Source: Nautilus pompilius (lineage: Eukaryota; Mollusca; Cephalopoda; Nautilida; Nautilidae). From it: a DNA stretch of 64,000 nt. Shown here in pieces: positions 9,042-25,955 of the stretch (position 1 is its first letter; each line of letters starts with the position of its first letter). The DNA lies in assembly GCA_018389105.1 (NCBI GenBank), contig JACATO010000091.1:930001-994000 (forward strand). The letters are read 5' to 3'. The notes under the pieces are model-generated. The model had not been told where the DNA came from and made no database searches. It saw only the letters and a list, made by a program, of their open reading frames with translations. The position numbers and the translations under genes were made by a program.

Positions 9042-12000
9042 ATGTATTCACGAGCTCATATCTTAATACAGAGAGAATTTGAAAATCTTCAGAAGGATTG
9101 TCCTTGGGTAAGTTCACATTACGATGTTCCGGCAAACATTTTCTTCCTGCCAAAACAAAACTACTGCAGTCTCATTGTTATGAACCCAGAAAATATAATG
9201 ATAACTGAATGATTGAAAACTAACAAAAACACAATAAACAGCATAAATTCTTAGGTTTTAAAATTAAACCAGAGTTTCTATGGAATTCGAAACAATCTTT
9301 CCTTTTCCATTAATAAAGGATACTTTGCTGCAATGCAATGGTGTGAAAATTGACTAACTCCCTCCCCCCCAGTCATCATGAACTAAACATGGACTGCATC
9401 CATGGGTGGTATTTGAATGAGTTCTGCTAGTGCTTTCATTGTTGCAAAAACAATTTTGTATTATCTGCATCTCGAAACTTGCTTCAGATTCCGTGTCTAT
9501 GTCTGCCACACTGTTACAAGACTTTTAATCATTCTTCACATCCATCAACATGGGATATTTGTTGTCATCCTTGACAGTGATAAACTGTTACATTAATTTT
9601 AAATGTTAAATGTTTCTTTTTTCTAATATTTGAAATGCATTTTGCTTATAAGCATCACCAACTTGCGGCATAGCTTTGTTGGTGCCCCTAATGTAAAATA
9701 AATTTTGTTAAAATTGTGTTTTGCTGTTTTAGGGTACAATTATTCCACTTGCTCTTACTGTGTTCAGATACTGATGAGTGTTCAGTTTGATTTTTTTCTG
9801 TATAATTCATGTGTGTGTTCATTTATTCACAGGGCCTGGAAGTTGATCCACTTGTAGAAGACAATGTGTTTGAATGGGTGGTGAGAATGAAAGGATTGAA
9901 AGACACGATATGGGAAGGTACTGTAAATAGCTTGCTGAATATTCTCAGACCATAGAGATACTGTGCCAGGTCATTTTAAAAAATGGTGATGTTTGAATTT
10001 AATGTTTTACAAATCTGCATCATTTTAATGAAAATCATTGTCTTGAAATACAGGACAGTTGAAGGAAAAGTTTACAGCGTTTGTAAGTGCTGTTGTTGTT
10101 TCTCTTGTTTTTTAGACTTATAATTCTGATGTAAAGTAATTAATACATTTACAGATATACAATTTTCTGGTGGAATTTAGTTGGTGACACTTAATTCACT
10201 CGTCTGGAGGGAGGGATTTGAATGATTTAAAGAAATTCTGAGAAGTTGGTTAATTATTCCACAGAGGAAAACATTTTCTTATACCTCAGCTGTATCATTA
10301 CTTCTAAGGGCATTTTAGTAAATTCAAACTTTTGAAACATATATAGGATCAAATAGCAGAGCTCTCCTGTGACAAAGACCATAAACACCTTTGTGTGTAT
10401 CATAGTTGTGCAAGATGTCATTTGCATATGTTTTGGTAATTATGAGTGTAATTATTTCTTATATGCATTTAATAGTTATTATAGTAGTTTAAGCATTGAA
10501 ATAGAACCATAAATAGTATTAATGGTGATTAACCTTAACGAATTCCTAGTGAAAGATGAACTAGATGACCTCTTAGTTAATGAGATAATTTTTTCAGTGA
10601 TGAGTATATTACTGCAGTTAGGTTTATAGTTATTTTCTCTGAAAGTTTAATTTAAAAAAAAAGAAGCAAGGAGTGTATTTTATGGATGTGAGGATGATGA
10701 TGGCAAGTTATAGATGACGGTATACACACTAGCTGCCATAATCGTAGACTTGCCAATAAAATAAACAACAAGCATTAAGGAGGGCATTCCAATGGAAATA
10801 AAGAAAAAATTGAAAAGAATTTTTTTTTACATTTCTTGACTTTTTAACAATTGTATTCTAATACACATGCACTAATAAATTACTTTCTGTTGGGATATGT
10901 CATTGTTGAGGCCACAATTATTAATTGTTCAACAATTTTATTTTAGCTGATGTCAGCAACTGAAAACTCTGTCTTTATTGTTTAGTCTCATCCCCCCCCC
11001 TTTTGTAATATAGTAGCTCTATTTTATTTTTCAAACAGTTAAATCAGTGGTTCCCAAACTCCTTGGGGTTTGATAAATGTTTAGGGGCTTCTCGGGAGAA
11101 ATTCCATAATGACTTAGGCAAAAGTGTTTGCAAGCCAAAATTCCTAATTTACAGGAAATTGACAGTTGGTACTTTTTTCATGAACTATGAAGGAATTGGT
11201 GTTCATTGTGGATACAGTTAATTTGACTTGTGCATAAATAAATAATTAAATGTAATTATGGAAACACAAAGCTAATAAAAGAACACTGGCACAACTAAGC
11301 TACTTAATTCTTATTTGTGTTATTCAGAAGCAGCTGTTGGTTTTGCACTCAACAAATGAGCAAATACACTCAATAACAGACAACTATTTTGACACCTCGA
11401 GGGCCGAATGGAGCCAGGTCACTGTAGCCAATGCAGTGGCAGTGTAGTCCATCAGTTGGTCATTACTCAGTCACTCTCAGAGCTATGCTATTTTTCTCTG
11501 GTGAGATGTGAGTGAATGTTCTCATTTACTAGTTGTTGTTTTTTGTTTGGACCGTTCTACATCCCATAATGGACAAGTGGCTGAAAATAATCTTCTGGGA
11601 TTACGAACTGAAAATGAGTTTCAGAAGTCTGACATTGATCAACTTTCGGATGAGTTTAAGAAATGAGTGGTGCCCTCTGCTGGCAGAAAAAGTTACTGTA
11701 GTTTTGTTATCATTTTCAACAGCATACTTACGTGAGAAAGCATTTTCATTGAATGTGCATCTGAAAACCAAATTCAGAAGCAGACTCATTGCCAAACAAG
11801 ACCCGAGACCTTATCTTTCTTCAATGGTTCTGGATTTCAAGAGCTGTGCCAAGCAAAGCAACCACATCCATCACACCGAGTAGATTGAAACTCCCAGTTT
11901 AACTACAAGTTTAGGCTCAATCAAAGTGATACGAGTTACGAAAGTGAAATCTTGGAAGAGGTCTTCAAATGTAATAAAATTAATACTGTAGAGATAAATA

Positions 12001-15000
12001 ATAGTGTGTAATATAAGTGTCATAAGAAAAACAAATTTTATGTTTCCAACATCACTGCTTCTATAATTTATACTCAGGTAAGGGAGAAATTCCCTGGGAA
12101 ATATTTATTTTTAGGAGGGAGGTTCACAAGAAGGGACATGGGATGTTAAAGTTTTTTTGGAACCACTGAGTTAAATGATTTAGGATATTTTGAAACATCT
12201 GTACATTAGATATACTGTTTGTCTTTTTTTTTTTTAGGAGGAATTCTCATGTTGCACCTACAGTTCGATGAACACTTTAATGCACGCCCACCAGATGTGT
12301 ACTTTTATACAATTCCTTTTCATCCAAATGGTGAGTTGTCAGGCACAGAGTTATTCATGTTTAATTGCTCAAACTGCTGTTGCCATTACAGTTATTCTGC
12401 TCAGGCTTGAATTTCCCATGAGGAATCACCTGGATGGTAGAATTTGATAATTTTTTTGCAATCTTTTTTCCATCCAGAAACTACTTTTGCTGGATTTTCC
12501 GTATTTATTTAGTATGAGCTGGCAGGTTAGAGTAATGTGTAGCAGGCTTATCTGTCATGGTGGAGCTGCTCTCAGTTGCCTTCTCCAGTGGTGTGGCTTC
12601 TTTTTTGTTTCCTCTACTAGGCTGTTCCCTGCAGTCTCCTGTGGACAGATTGGCTTGCTCCCTTCCACTTCTAATTACTAATTAGACCTGGTCCATCTCT
12701 AAAGCTCATATTATCATTATTTAGTTATTGCAGATGTCCAAGATTGAGGGTCCAAGTTTGAAACACAGTTGGTTCCAGCTTTGTTTGGCACACCTCCTTG
12801 GCATGGTTTTTCTTGCTTTTCATCACCATTTTGGGTTTCCTTTCACATCTAAATATGAAAATTTCTAGTATTGACTTCTAATAGGTTTATTTACTGAGCT
12901 GGTGATGCAAAAAATAAAACTGTCTTGGAAGGACCAGGGACTATTTGGCCAAGAATGATGACCTGTTGTTGTGTCATCAGTGCAACAGCACAGTACCTTA
13001 CTCTGTATTATTATTGTAACAGCAAAACAACCTGGAGATACATATGTCTTACCACCTCTGAGTTACAGGTCAATGTGGAGTTCTGTACATGAGGTCTTAG
13101 CATGTCTAAATGCTGCAAGCCATTTAAGATCTGCATCTCTATCATTGAAAACATAGCACCGGTCACATAGACTTTTCTGTTGCAGTGGACATGATTACAG
13201 GGAAACCTTGTCTGTCAATTCTCGATGACTCCTCAGAGTGGAATCAGTCATACAGTGTTGCTTCTATTTTGCTAAGCATTCAGGTTGGTAGCCATATTTT
13301 TCTTTCTAAATACAGAATGATAACAAAATTAATTAACTTTAAAAATTGCATAATAAAAACAAATTTAGGAGCATGAAAGTTTGTGCATCATGTATTTCTA
13401 AGTTGCTTTTTTGTCAGTTACAGGAAATAAACATAAGAATAAAAGAATTTGAATATTTACTAAAAAATATGTTGTAGATTGTTGATGAAAACATAAAATT
13501 TGGATGAATTGAATCTGAAACAAGTTTATATCTGCTGATGATTATGAAAACATAGCATTGCAGAACTCTATACCTGCTAATAATTGTGTACATTCTCATA
13601 ACACAGTGCTACACAAGCTGAGCCTCAAAGAGTATACCACCTAAAAATGTCAGCTGAAAACACTTTTGTGGTATTGTAAAACAATTTCACAACCATGAAA
13701 ATAAGTGCCTGTCTAGTTTATCTTCCAGTGATGTCTACACCTCACAAAAAAATAAGCACCAAATATTTCCAAGTCTGTAGTGTTTCTTGACATATTTCGG
13801 TTGATGATGACCTGCATAGAAAAACCAACTTGATATCAGTGAAAACTAAGATTGTTTGGTCTAAACAAAATGGTTGTCTGGAATGAGTGTGCAAAATTGC
13901 AATGGCATCAGTCTAAAATGATCATAGATAAATTGACGCTGCCAGAAAAAATGTCCATAGCATGTGAGACCAAGCTTGTACACATCTTGGTATTGACCAA
14001 GTCAGATGTTCCAACTGTCATTTCAGGATGCTGCACCATTTTTCGACTAGGGCTACTCAGGTTGGACTTAGCAACCACAAACATGGCTTCTTCAGTCAAA
14101 GATTATGCAAGTCAGATGCAGTGATGTTGTGAACTGGAAGTGCGGTATTGCCAACATGCATGGTGCAGACAAACATTATTATCTGTAAGGATGAAGTTTG
14201 GATTTTTCCATTAGGCCATAGTGAAGACTACATGCATAATGATCTCATCCCTGTATCTGACACCAGTCATGGCACAGCCCTCTTAATGATAACATCATCA
14301 GTTCTTTGGAAAACTTGAATGCCAGCCCATACCATCAGGCCACTTCCATCAAATCAATCTTGTTAGGTATTAGCACAATTACCAAAAATCATTCCCTATC
14401 TTGTCTCCAGACTCTAACCCACTCATCATTGATATTTGGACAGAATCTGGACTTCTCATCATTTAACTTCCAGATGTGATGTGTCTCATATTGCATGTGA
14501 AGTAGTCAGTGGCACCATGTTAGAAGGCTGTGCAGCAGTGGTATTTTGGACTGCATACCACTAGCATAAAGTTTGTTATGTCAAAACTTTATAGTTAGTT
14601 TTCCTTTGGAGATCATAGGCAATGGTTCTCTATGGGGCTATAACCTTTGGGAATCCTGAATGAGGTCTTTTCATAAACTGGACAGTCTGACAAGAATCTT
14701 ATTAGTGCCCTAGAAATGCGTACTGATAAGAACATTGTACTGGAAAGCAGTAACAATCTGTATCATTCTTCTTGAATCATCGCGATGGCCTAAGCCACTA
14801 CATTTGATGTTAAATGACATTAAGGCATTCCCAAACTAAATGAAACCATGATGTGCATGGCCAGTTTATAGAGGAAATGGGAATGGGTTGTATACAAAGA
14901 TGTACATAAACTAAGATTCCAAGTTCTTTTGAACAATGTACCAACAGACTTGGAAATGCTTGTTACTTATTTTCTTATGAAGAGTATATGATTAGATGCT

Positions 15001-18000
15001 GATGCACTTTGTAATATATTTAAAGCTTAATCAGCTTATGAATTTCAGGATGCACTGGCTGATGTGTATGTGAATTATCCCTGGCTGAAGACTATCATGA
15101 GCATTTCTTCAATGATTGACATTATACAGATGGAATATTATTTGTTAAGTTTTACTCTACACTTTGAAGGTTATATGTTAATTGCATTCTTTGTTTGAAG
15201 AGAATTGTTTATATTATAGTTTTTCACCTGTAGCTCAATATTCAATAACTGTTACTTCTACACATTTTGAATAGATGGTTTTGTCTTTGCTTTTTTCTAG
15301 TCACTGTTGTCATACCCAGTTATAGAGGGTGCTGTGAACACCAAGGCTGTGGAGATGTTTGTCCACTTTCCTCACACCTATCAGCAGATCATTCTCAATT
15401 GCATCATAGCAAGTCAGAAAATTGATAGTGAGTTGGCAAATCAACTGTCTATGCAACATTTTGTTTTCTTTCTTGAAACTACACATTTTATTTCGGCCCT
15501 TTCCTCACAACATCAACGTTACCTTGCCTTTTAAAAATAGCAACAATAATACAGAAGCAATGGATTAAAACAAGTCTTTAATTAATGTGTCTGTAAAAGA
15601 TGGGCTTATCTTTACTTGATAAATACTTCACAGTTGTTTTCATGGATTAGAATCAGTTTGAAACCCACTGAACACTAAAACCTCTTTCATTATTCTTTTA
15701 ATACAATCAGGATAAAACAACACATACTATAGGATGTTTTACAAATAATCTAAGATTTTTATAATTATACTTTATTTGTAGAAAAAAAAAATTGGCTGCC
15801 TTTCAATCTCCACTGCCAGTCAGTTACTAGACCAACTGAATGTATCAAAAAGGATAATTCATGGCTACTACTAATGGAGCAGTAGGGTTAGGGTTATGTC
15901 AGACTTATGGTTAACAATGCAAATGGGATTTTTCTATATAACGATGAATGTAGAATATTTTATAATTAAATATGCTAATAAGTTCTTGAGATTTCTCAGT
16001 ATTGCACAATGCTAGTACATTCTTTAATCAGGAATAAAACACCATGAGATATGGAGGCGATTAAGCTTTTTTTTTAGACAGCTTCGTCAAAGCAATGATG
16101 AAAGTAGAATGACAAAAATAATATTCAAAGAAAAAGAAGTTATGATTTGATGATGCAGGAGAAAAATAAGAGTAGATAGTTTTAAATGGTTCTAATTGTG
16201 TGGAACTTGTTATAACTTGAGTATTAGAGGATTTTCTGTTAATAAGGTTATCATGTAGGGAAATGAGAATAGACAAATTTTTGTTGGATTCATATATTAA
16301 GAATTTAGCATCAGTCTAAATGCAATATCTTTTATGACTTACAGTTAAGATTTTACTTAAGTACATTAAATATAATGCTCAACATTGTATGCTTTATATT
16401 TTCATGCTGGGCCAAAAAAAGTAGAAAAATGAAGTAAAAATAAAAAAAATCTCATCTACAATTCATCTAAATTAAAGTGGTCTTGTAATCAATCCACTGG
16501 ACCTATGTATATACACTGTGAGTGTTGTATGCGACTGATCAGCAATGGTCATGCAAAAGTGAGCATAATAGTGGATATCTGTGCAGCTAACTCTACCCTC
16601 AATGCTGTGGCTACATTGAACACCATGTCCATCAGTGGCAGTCAGACCAGCCGTAACACATGAAGCCTGCAGACATGCTACAGTGGCCCAAGTCCTGATC
16701 TCAGCCCATTGAGCATCTGTGGGACATCTTGAAACAATGCATCAGAGGCTGTCTATCTGCATGGTAATGATGGATGAATGTTTGCAAATGCCTTGTAAAT
16801 TCATGCAGTGATTAGCTGAAGCTCTCATTCAGGCTAAGGGTAGTCCTATCATCTCTATAATCTCAAATATTTTGGTCAGGCAATTTATAAATATACAATT
16901 TTTTTTTCTTTTTCTGCATTAATTGAATTTATTTACAAAGAGCTTGTTTATTATGATTAACAAGATCTTTGTTGCTGTTATTTTCTTTTAGGAATTAATG
17001 TCGTTCTTTGTTTGCATATTATTTTAGTAAACCACATTATTATTAATAGTAGTACAAATCTCCTCTGTATTTTAGCAGGCTCATATCCATACTCAGAGAG
17101 TGAAGTGATGTTGACTCCATGTGTATCAGATCAGAAATTGATAGAGTTTACACCACCAGAGTCATCAGCTCCTAGAACTTTAAAAGTCTCGTTTGATGAT
17201 TACCACTTGTTGTGGTCAAATATCGCCACATCTAAGGTCACTCCAAAGTCACTCAATTCTTGTATGTTTTATTTCTCTTATTATTATTACCATATAGAAA
17301 GAAATATTTCATCCATAAGCTGCTGGTTAATCCAGTGAATAATAAGAAAAATCAAAATCAAATTATCTGTTCTGATACTAAAAGTAATTTCGCCAACAAG
17401 GAAATAGCAGTAACTATGCTTTAGACTGAATGAATAGTATATATAGATGATAACTCTATAATACAAGGTGTGCAACTCTGGTTGATTTGTTAATTTTCTG
17501 ACCAAAGAACCTTAGCAACTGTGTGTGGTTTTGGTAATATAATGTACTTGCATAACTAGGCCAACACAAGCATGTTACAATATTAACCACATCTTTATTA
17601 TGTACCTTGGCCATGGAAGTCTACTCTGCATTTCCTCATAACAACAATCAGTTGGCCTAAGAAATATGTTTGCCATGTTACTACATCCTCTCCATCTTCA
17701 GGACAGTTTTAACACTGACCCTTTTTTTTTTGGTAGCTCAGGGGTTAGGATGTTGAATTTTCAACTAAAATTATAAAGTTTCAAAAATACATTATCTTAT
17801 ACAGATCCAAATAAATAAATAATTTCAGATTGTGCTTCATAATCTTAACTGAAAAGTCAAGTTAAAATTAACCTTCTAACAAAGTCTTTGTCAGGACTAT
17901 CTTGAAGACAATGGAAAGAAGAGTTTCTTTGGAAACATCAGTGAAGATTATTGTAGATGGCGATAAAATCTTGTTGTTTCAGTTTAGTTTCAAAGCCAGT

Positions 18001-19612
18001 CAAGGTTGCTTACCAATAGTGTTATGATTTAACCAAAAAGCTGCTTTTAAAATTATTTCTACATCTGATGTTTATCGTAACAACGTGTGTTCTTTTTATT
18101 TTTTAGATGTAGAAAAAATAAAAAATAATTCAGAGTTACTTAGCATTCATTTGGGCCTCAGTCCTAGAGCAGAGATTGAGAAAGAAGGTCGCCAAAAAGA
18201 TTTGTAAGTATTGCACATCGTTGAAGTAGCAAAAAAAAAAAAGTATTTAAAAAAATTTCATTGTAAATTGTGGATAAAACTGTTTTCTATACAATCTCTC
18301 TACAGCCTTGGTAACCCCTATCCTTATGATGCTCGAATAATAATAATAATAATAATATAAACAAAGAAAATGAATGATACAGAAAGATTCGTTATCTGTT
18401 AAACATTTCACACACACACACACACACACACACAACACACAAAATGGCTTATGAAAAGCAGCAGTATTCTGACTTTTTTTGTTTTAATCTGGTCTTTAGT
18501 AAAAAGTAAGATTCCTCATGTGCTTCCTGCATGACATAACTTATTAGTTATTTTGTTCAACCGTTTAAGATCAGAATATTCATTTTTTATTTTATTCTTG
18601 AAAATGTCTTTTCATTTAGAGCGCACAAAAAGACGCATATATGAGGAGTTTAGCATATTAAGATGGCAGCTCATTTTGAAATACTCATCTTTATGTTTTT
18701 AAAATGATTACTATCCTCACTAAAAATTTGATATGAAAAAGAAATGCTATTAAAAAAACAGCTTTGGCTGATTGATACCATACTCCTGTTCATCTTTGAT
18801 TGTTTGAGGGCTTTTTCCCCATCAGGCTTGCCACACTAATGTACGGAAATTTTAAAAGGAAGGACGAAGATGCAAAGAGAGTGAACAGAAACCTGGAACA
18901 GCTACAGAAGAAGAAGCAGATGTATTTGTCTCGCAAAATATTTTCAGGTGGGTGACACAGTCTTTGGTTCAAATGCTGTGAAAAAGCAACATCAAAATAT
19001 TTACAGCTAAAACGTACCTATGAAAAAACTAGTTTTCATTCTCCCATCTCTCATGTTCATGTGTGTGCATAGTGTAAAATTGTTGCTCATGCTAAGAATG
19101 TGCCCAGCCCACTCATAGTTACTTTGCTGACAGATATTATTCTTGGAGTTAATTAATTACTAGCATATATGTAATTGTCAAAAAAAAAAAAGAAAACATC
19201 TGTTGAACTTGTTCATCAAAGAGTTTACAGCTGAACATTTATATCAGAATGGTTTTAAAAATACTTCAAATTAGGAGCCTTTATAACCTCCTAAGTTATT
19301 TTTGCAAGTAAAACTGCTGTCATGCAGATGGAGTTAACTTTCACATTTCTAATACTTGTTCATTGCATTATGACCTCTGACTTGATAATGCAATTGCTTA
19401 TATGTAATACAAAACAAATAAATATCTAAATAATGCCTTAGCTGATGAAGGTGAACATATCATTAGGGACATGTACAATTAATATCATTATTTCAGGTAA
19501 CACCATAAAACATGCTAACAGCCTACAGATGGTTGCAGATCCCCCAGATCTTGAAGTTGATGATTTAGTTGCCTGGACAACGAATTTGAATGAAGAAGTG
19601 CTTGACATATAA
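9042..19612 (+). CDS. UBE2U: Ubiquitin-conjugating enzyme E2 U, nine exons
   Basis: Exons: 9042-9107, 9833-9917, 12238-12330, 13186-13283, 15301-15427, 17076-17261, 18107-18203, 18826-18947 and 19497-19612. They sum to 990 nt (329 residues), every phase joining. E2 enzymes carry ubiquitin as a thioester and pass it on with an E3. The UBC fold spans roughly residues 1-150, with the helix start MYSRAHILIQREF, the HPN motif at 79-81 and catalytic Cys90 in GKPCLSILDD. UBE2U-specific features follow: a long C-terminal tail with FDDYHLLWSNIATSK, a basic Lys/Arg-rich helix in exon 8, and the terminal VDDLVAWTTNLNEE block also present in human UBE2U. Length is close to the human long form (about 320). 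Vertebrate UBE2U is largely testis-expressed; its substrates are poorly known. Introns 2, 4 and 5 hold transposons. The tail faces FDX2. Confidence 0.95.
11045..12168 (+). mobile_element. hAT-family transposon, truncated, with 8-bp target duplication
   Basis: This lies in UBE2U intron 2. The left end reads CAGTGGTTCCCAAAC and the right end GGAACCACTG, its inverted match. Both sides are flanked by AGTTAAAT (11037-11044 and 12169-12176), an exact 8-bp duplication typical of hAT insertion. Inside, 11533-11883 encodes a plus-strand remnant of a ZBED/FAM200-type hAT transposase C-terminus, including the dimerisation segment AYLREKAFSLN and the TKFRSRL motif. At 1,124 bp it lacks the BED finger and most of the catalytic core, so it could not move by itself. 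Confidence 0.92.
13738..14984 (+). mobile_element. Old Tc1/mariner-like element with ~41-bp inverted ends
   Basis: This lies in UBE2U intron 4. The left end (from 13738) and the reverse complement of the right end (to 14984) match at about 33 of 41 positions and share TTTCCAAGTCTGT. Both are flanked by TA (13736-13737; 14985-14986), the target of this superfamily. At 1.25 kb the size fits a full Tc1 copy. The interior is badly decayed: a DEVWIF-like stretch near 14190 and SPDSNPL near 14409 resemble the DDE blocks, but no frame survives. Confidence 0.75.
16500..16880 (+). mobile_element. Tc1-like transposase C-terminal fragment
   Basis: This lies in UBE2U intron 5. Around 16680-16745 the plus strand reads QWPKS, a stop, then SQPIEHLWDILK, which is the third catalytic block (SPDLSPIEHLWD in Tc1 relatives) with stops and a frame slip. 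No inverted ends were recognised. It is a degenerate fragment unrelated to the intact Tc1 copy at 41708. Confidence 0.6.
17074..17079 (+). other. NAGNAG tandem splice acceptor of UBE2U exon 6
   Basis: The exon 6 acceptor reads TAGCAGG. Splicing after the first AG starts the exon at 17076 and gives Thr-Gly at the junction. Splicing after the second starts it at 17079, gives Ser and loses one residue. Both keep the frame, so two isoforms differing by one residue are possible. Confidence 0.6.
18409..18434. repeat. (CA)n microsatellite in UBE2U intron 7
   Basis: About 13 CA units. A short AAT run lies nearby at 18341-18356. Confidence 0.95.
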
Positions 19613-21691
19613 CTTTCATTCTGCATGAAACAAATACTATCCATCATGTAAATACAAAAAATCATGAACATAAGCTAGTGGTTCTTAGATTTATAGGATT
19701 GGCAGGGGGGGATAATCATGTAAAGGTTTAATTGCCTCTCTTGCAAAATACATCAAATCTCATTGATGTATTTAAATAAACAAATTTAAATGTATACGAG
19801 AATTTGAGTATATATACCTTAATATTCTACAAACTTGTCCATCTAAAAAGGCAATCTGTTAGCAAAAGAAAAGATTACTTTAACCTTTTCTTATCTGAAA
19901 TACTTAGCATTAAACAGATTTTGTTGGAGTTGTACTTGATGTTTGCAGGTGTTAATGGACATGAATTCAGATGCATTCTTTTTTTAAAAAAAAAACTTTA
20001 CCAGTTTACTATAGCAAAATGAAGAAAAGTTAATCAATTTTGTAGTATAAGGAGATGGTCACTGATTTAATAATAATAAATATCAAGGCAAAAACATCAT
20101 AGCATTTTTGTAGTAGTAATTTTACTAAACTTGTTGAAATCATGAGCCAGCTATCAAAACCACCATGACAAAATTTAAAGAGAACTCTGGAGTTGTAGCA
20201 ATTTTGCTACAAACTACACTTTCATAGCAAATTCCACTTGATACCAGTAAGAAAATTTAAGTATAACCATGCAATAATTTCATGAGAATGAGCACAGAAG
20301 GCAGCCATTTAACAGTATCACTTGTCAAGTGCTGTCATGTTACCAGAGTTTGTGACACACTCCCTACAACCGAGCAGTCCCATAATGCAACACAAATGTA
20401 GCAGCTTCCAAACAGTTTCATTCAAAATGTTCTTGCTGCTTTACTCCTTCCCCCCACCCAAGTAAAAGTTGTTTTCACTTTACTTTTTTGCTGTGGTTTG
20501 CCATATTTGAGCCCAAATCTCTAACAGTGACCAATGTACAGTACTTTCATGGAATTCTGTGGAGCTGAGTGATTATATTTAACAAAGTTGCAGTTTTTGT
20601 AATTTTTATTTATATCTTTCTTTTTTCTTTTACTTAGGTGTAGTTAGTCTACGTGAGTTACTATGCAAAATTTTATCACAACTGCGTTGTTCTCCTTTAA
20701 TATAGATGCATTAATAAAAGCACTTGCTTTAAATTTTCAATGGTTTTAACAATAAAATAATGCAGTTCTAGTTTCTTCTTTTCATTAATACACACACAAT
20801 TAGTTATTACCCTAAACAAAACCAAAGAATCTGAATACAATATTTCCAAATAACACTTCTTTAACAAGATCATTTCAGCTATTACTATATATATATATAT
20901 AATATCCTGGTTGTTTCCTTTCCTATACACCAAAATCAAAACAGGGAGAAATTTTTTGGGGTTATATATTATACCTGTTAAAAACAAAAAAAAAAGAACC
21001 TTATTCAGTTGTCAGTCAGAATATCATGAAGGCCACTAAGTAATACAGTGAAAATATACTTTAATACAGTATACTGTAAGGAAAAAATAGGTATTCCAAA
21101 ATCAAATATTATTTTTTGTTGATAGAAAGATAGATGGTTAGTTTGGAGAGAAGTGTGCTCTAAATAGAGACTAATATTAATATTCTTTGAGCATTTTATT
21201 ACAATTTATTTTTAGCTGAAGTATTTTATTGTAACTTGTTTTGCTCTGATATATGTTTGACAAAACACTTGTCAGCCATGCCTGAACCAAGGGAAAAAAA
21301 ATCATTTCTGATTTTTATATATGTATTTTTAAAATAAAAAGCAGCTTTTAATCTACATTACCTCATTACCTCCCTTTTCTGTAGTACCGAGTTCAGATAA
21401 CTTTTAAATTAGAAAAGTGTAATCAAGGCGAGTCAGCATACATTAGACTAACTATTGTGTGCTTCATAAATTTAAAAAAAAACAAAAAATGGCTTGATTC
21501 TTGACTCTGAAGTTCAGTATTTTCCTTCCATAGATGACAAATCTCAAAGCTGACTACCTAACACCTGTAGTTCACACAAAGAAGAAGAATACAATTCCAA
21601 TTTTGAGTGAGTTTTCTGCCTGCCAGTTAAGGAAAGAAGTTTAGTGAACCCCACAGTTGGAGCCTGAAACATATCACAGATGGCAAAGCCT
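19613..21691. other. Tail-to-tail interval between UBE2U and FDX2
   Basis: About 2.1 kb of AT-rich sequence. An AATAAA at 19775-19780 could end UBE2U. On the minus strand AATAAA near 21195-21200 and further copies to about 21230 could end FDX2. A TA repeat sits at 20886-20901. No exon could be supported. Confidence 0.55.
19775..19780 (+). terminator. Candidate UBE2U polyadenylation signal
   Basis: AATAAA about 160 bases past the UBE2U stop. It is the first clear hexamer downstream. Confidence 0.5.
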
Positions 21692-25506
<3,815 letters not shown>

Positions 25507-25912
25507 TTTAATTGTTTATTATTTCGGGGCTGAACTTTCGTAAACATATTGCTAAAAAAAAAAACCAGAAGCAAAAACAAACAAAATATAATAAATTAAC
25601 AAATAGATTGCATAAATTAATTAAATAAAATTAAAATAATTAGCATAAATAATTTTTAAAAAAACAAAACAACTACAAAGCTCGGCCAGTGCAGAGACCA
25701 GCTCTGTATGGGATGTTTTAATGGTTTTACGAATGACAACAGATGGGAAAAGTCGTCCTCGGATATCTGCGGCCTTTTCCCGGACGGGTGTCGAGCACTG
25801 ATACACCGCGTGGAGAAGCGAGGGGCTGAAGAAGGAGTCAAAGCGCGAATCTGGATCGGGGGCTGAGAGTTTTGCGGAGGGGAGATCGTTCGATGGTGAG
25901 AGTTGGTCCAAG
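25507..25912. promoter_or_regulatory. Divergent promoter between FDX2 and CACHD1
   Basis: Only 406 bp separate the FDX2 ATG (25506, minus) and the CACHD1 ATG (25913, plus). The CACHD1 side is strongly CpG-rich, and the FDX2 first exon (25350-25506) is also GC-rich. The middle (25550-25660) is A/T-rich. Both start codons sit in AANATGGCG, which fits the YY1 site often found just downstream of TATA-less starts. That the promoter serves both genes is inference from spacing. Confidence 0.65.
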
Positions 25913-25955
25913 ATGGCGGTCATCGCGCGTCTGTCGGTGGTCGGACTGGTGGTGA
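25893..25955 (+). other. Overlapping upstream ORF at the CACHD1 start
   Basis: An ATG at 25893 opens a 20-residue frame that ends at TGA 25953-25955, past the CACHD1 ATG at 25913 and out of frame with it. Its context is weak (T at -3) while the main ATG has A at -3 and G at +4. Leaky scanning could therefore still reach CACHD1. It matters only if transcription begins upstream of 25893. Confidence 0.4.
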
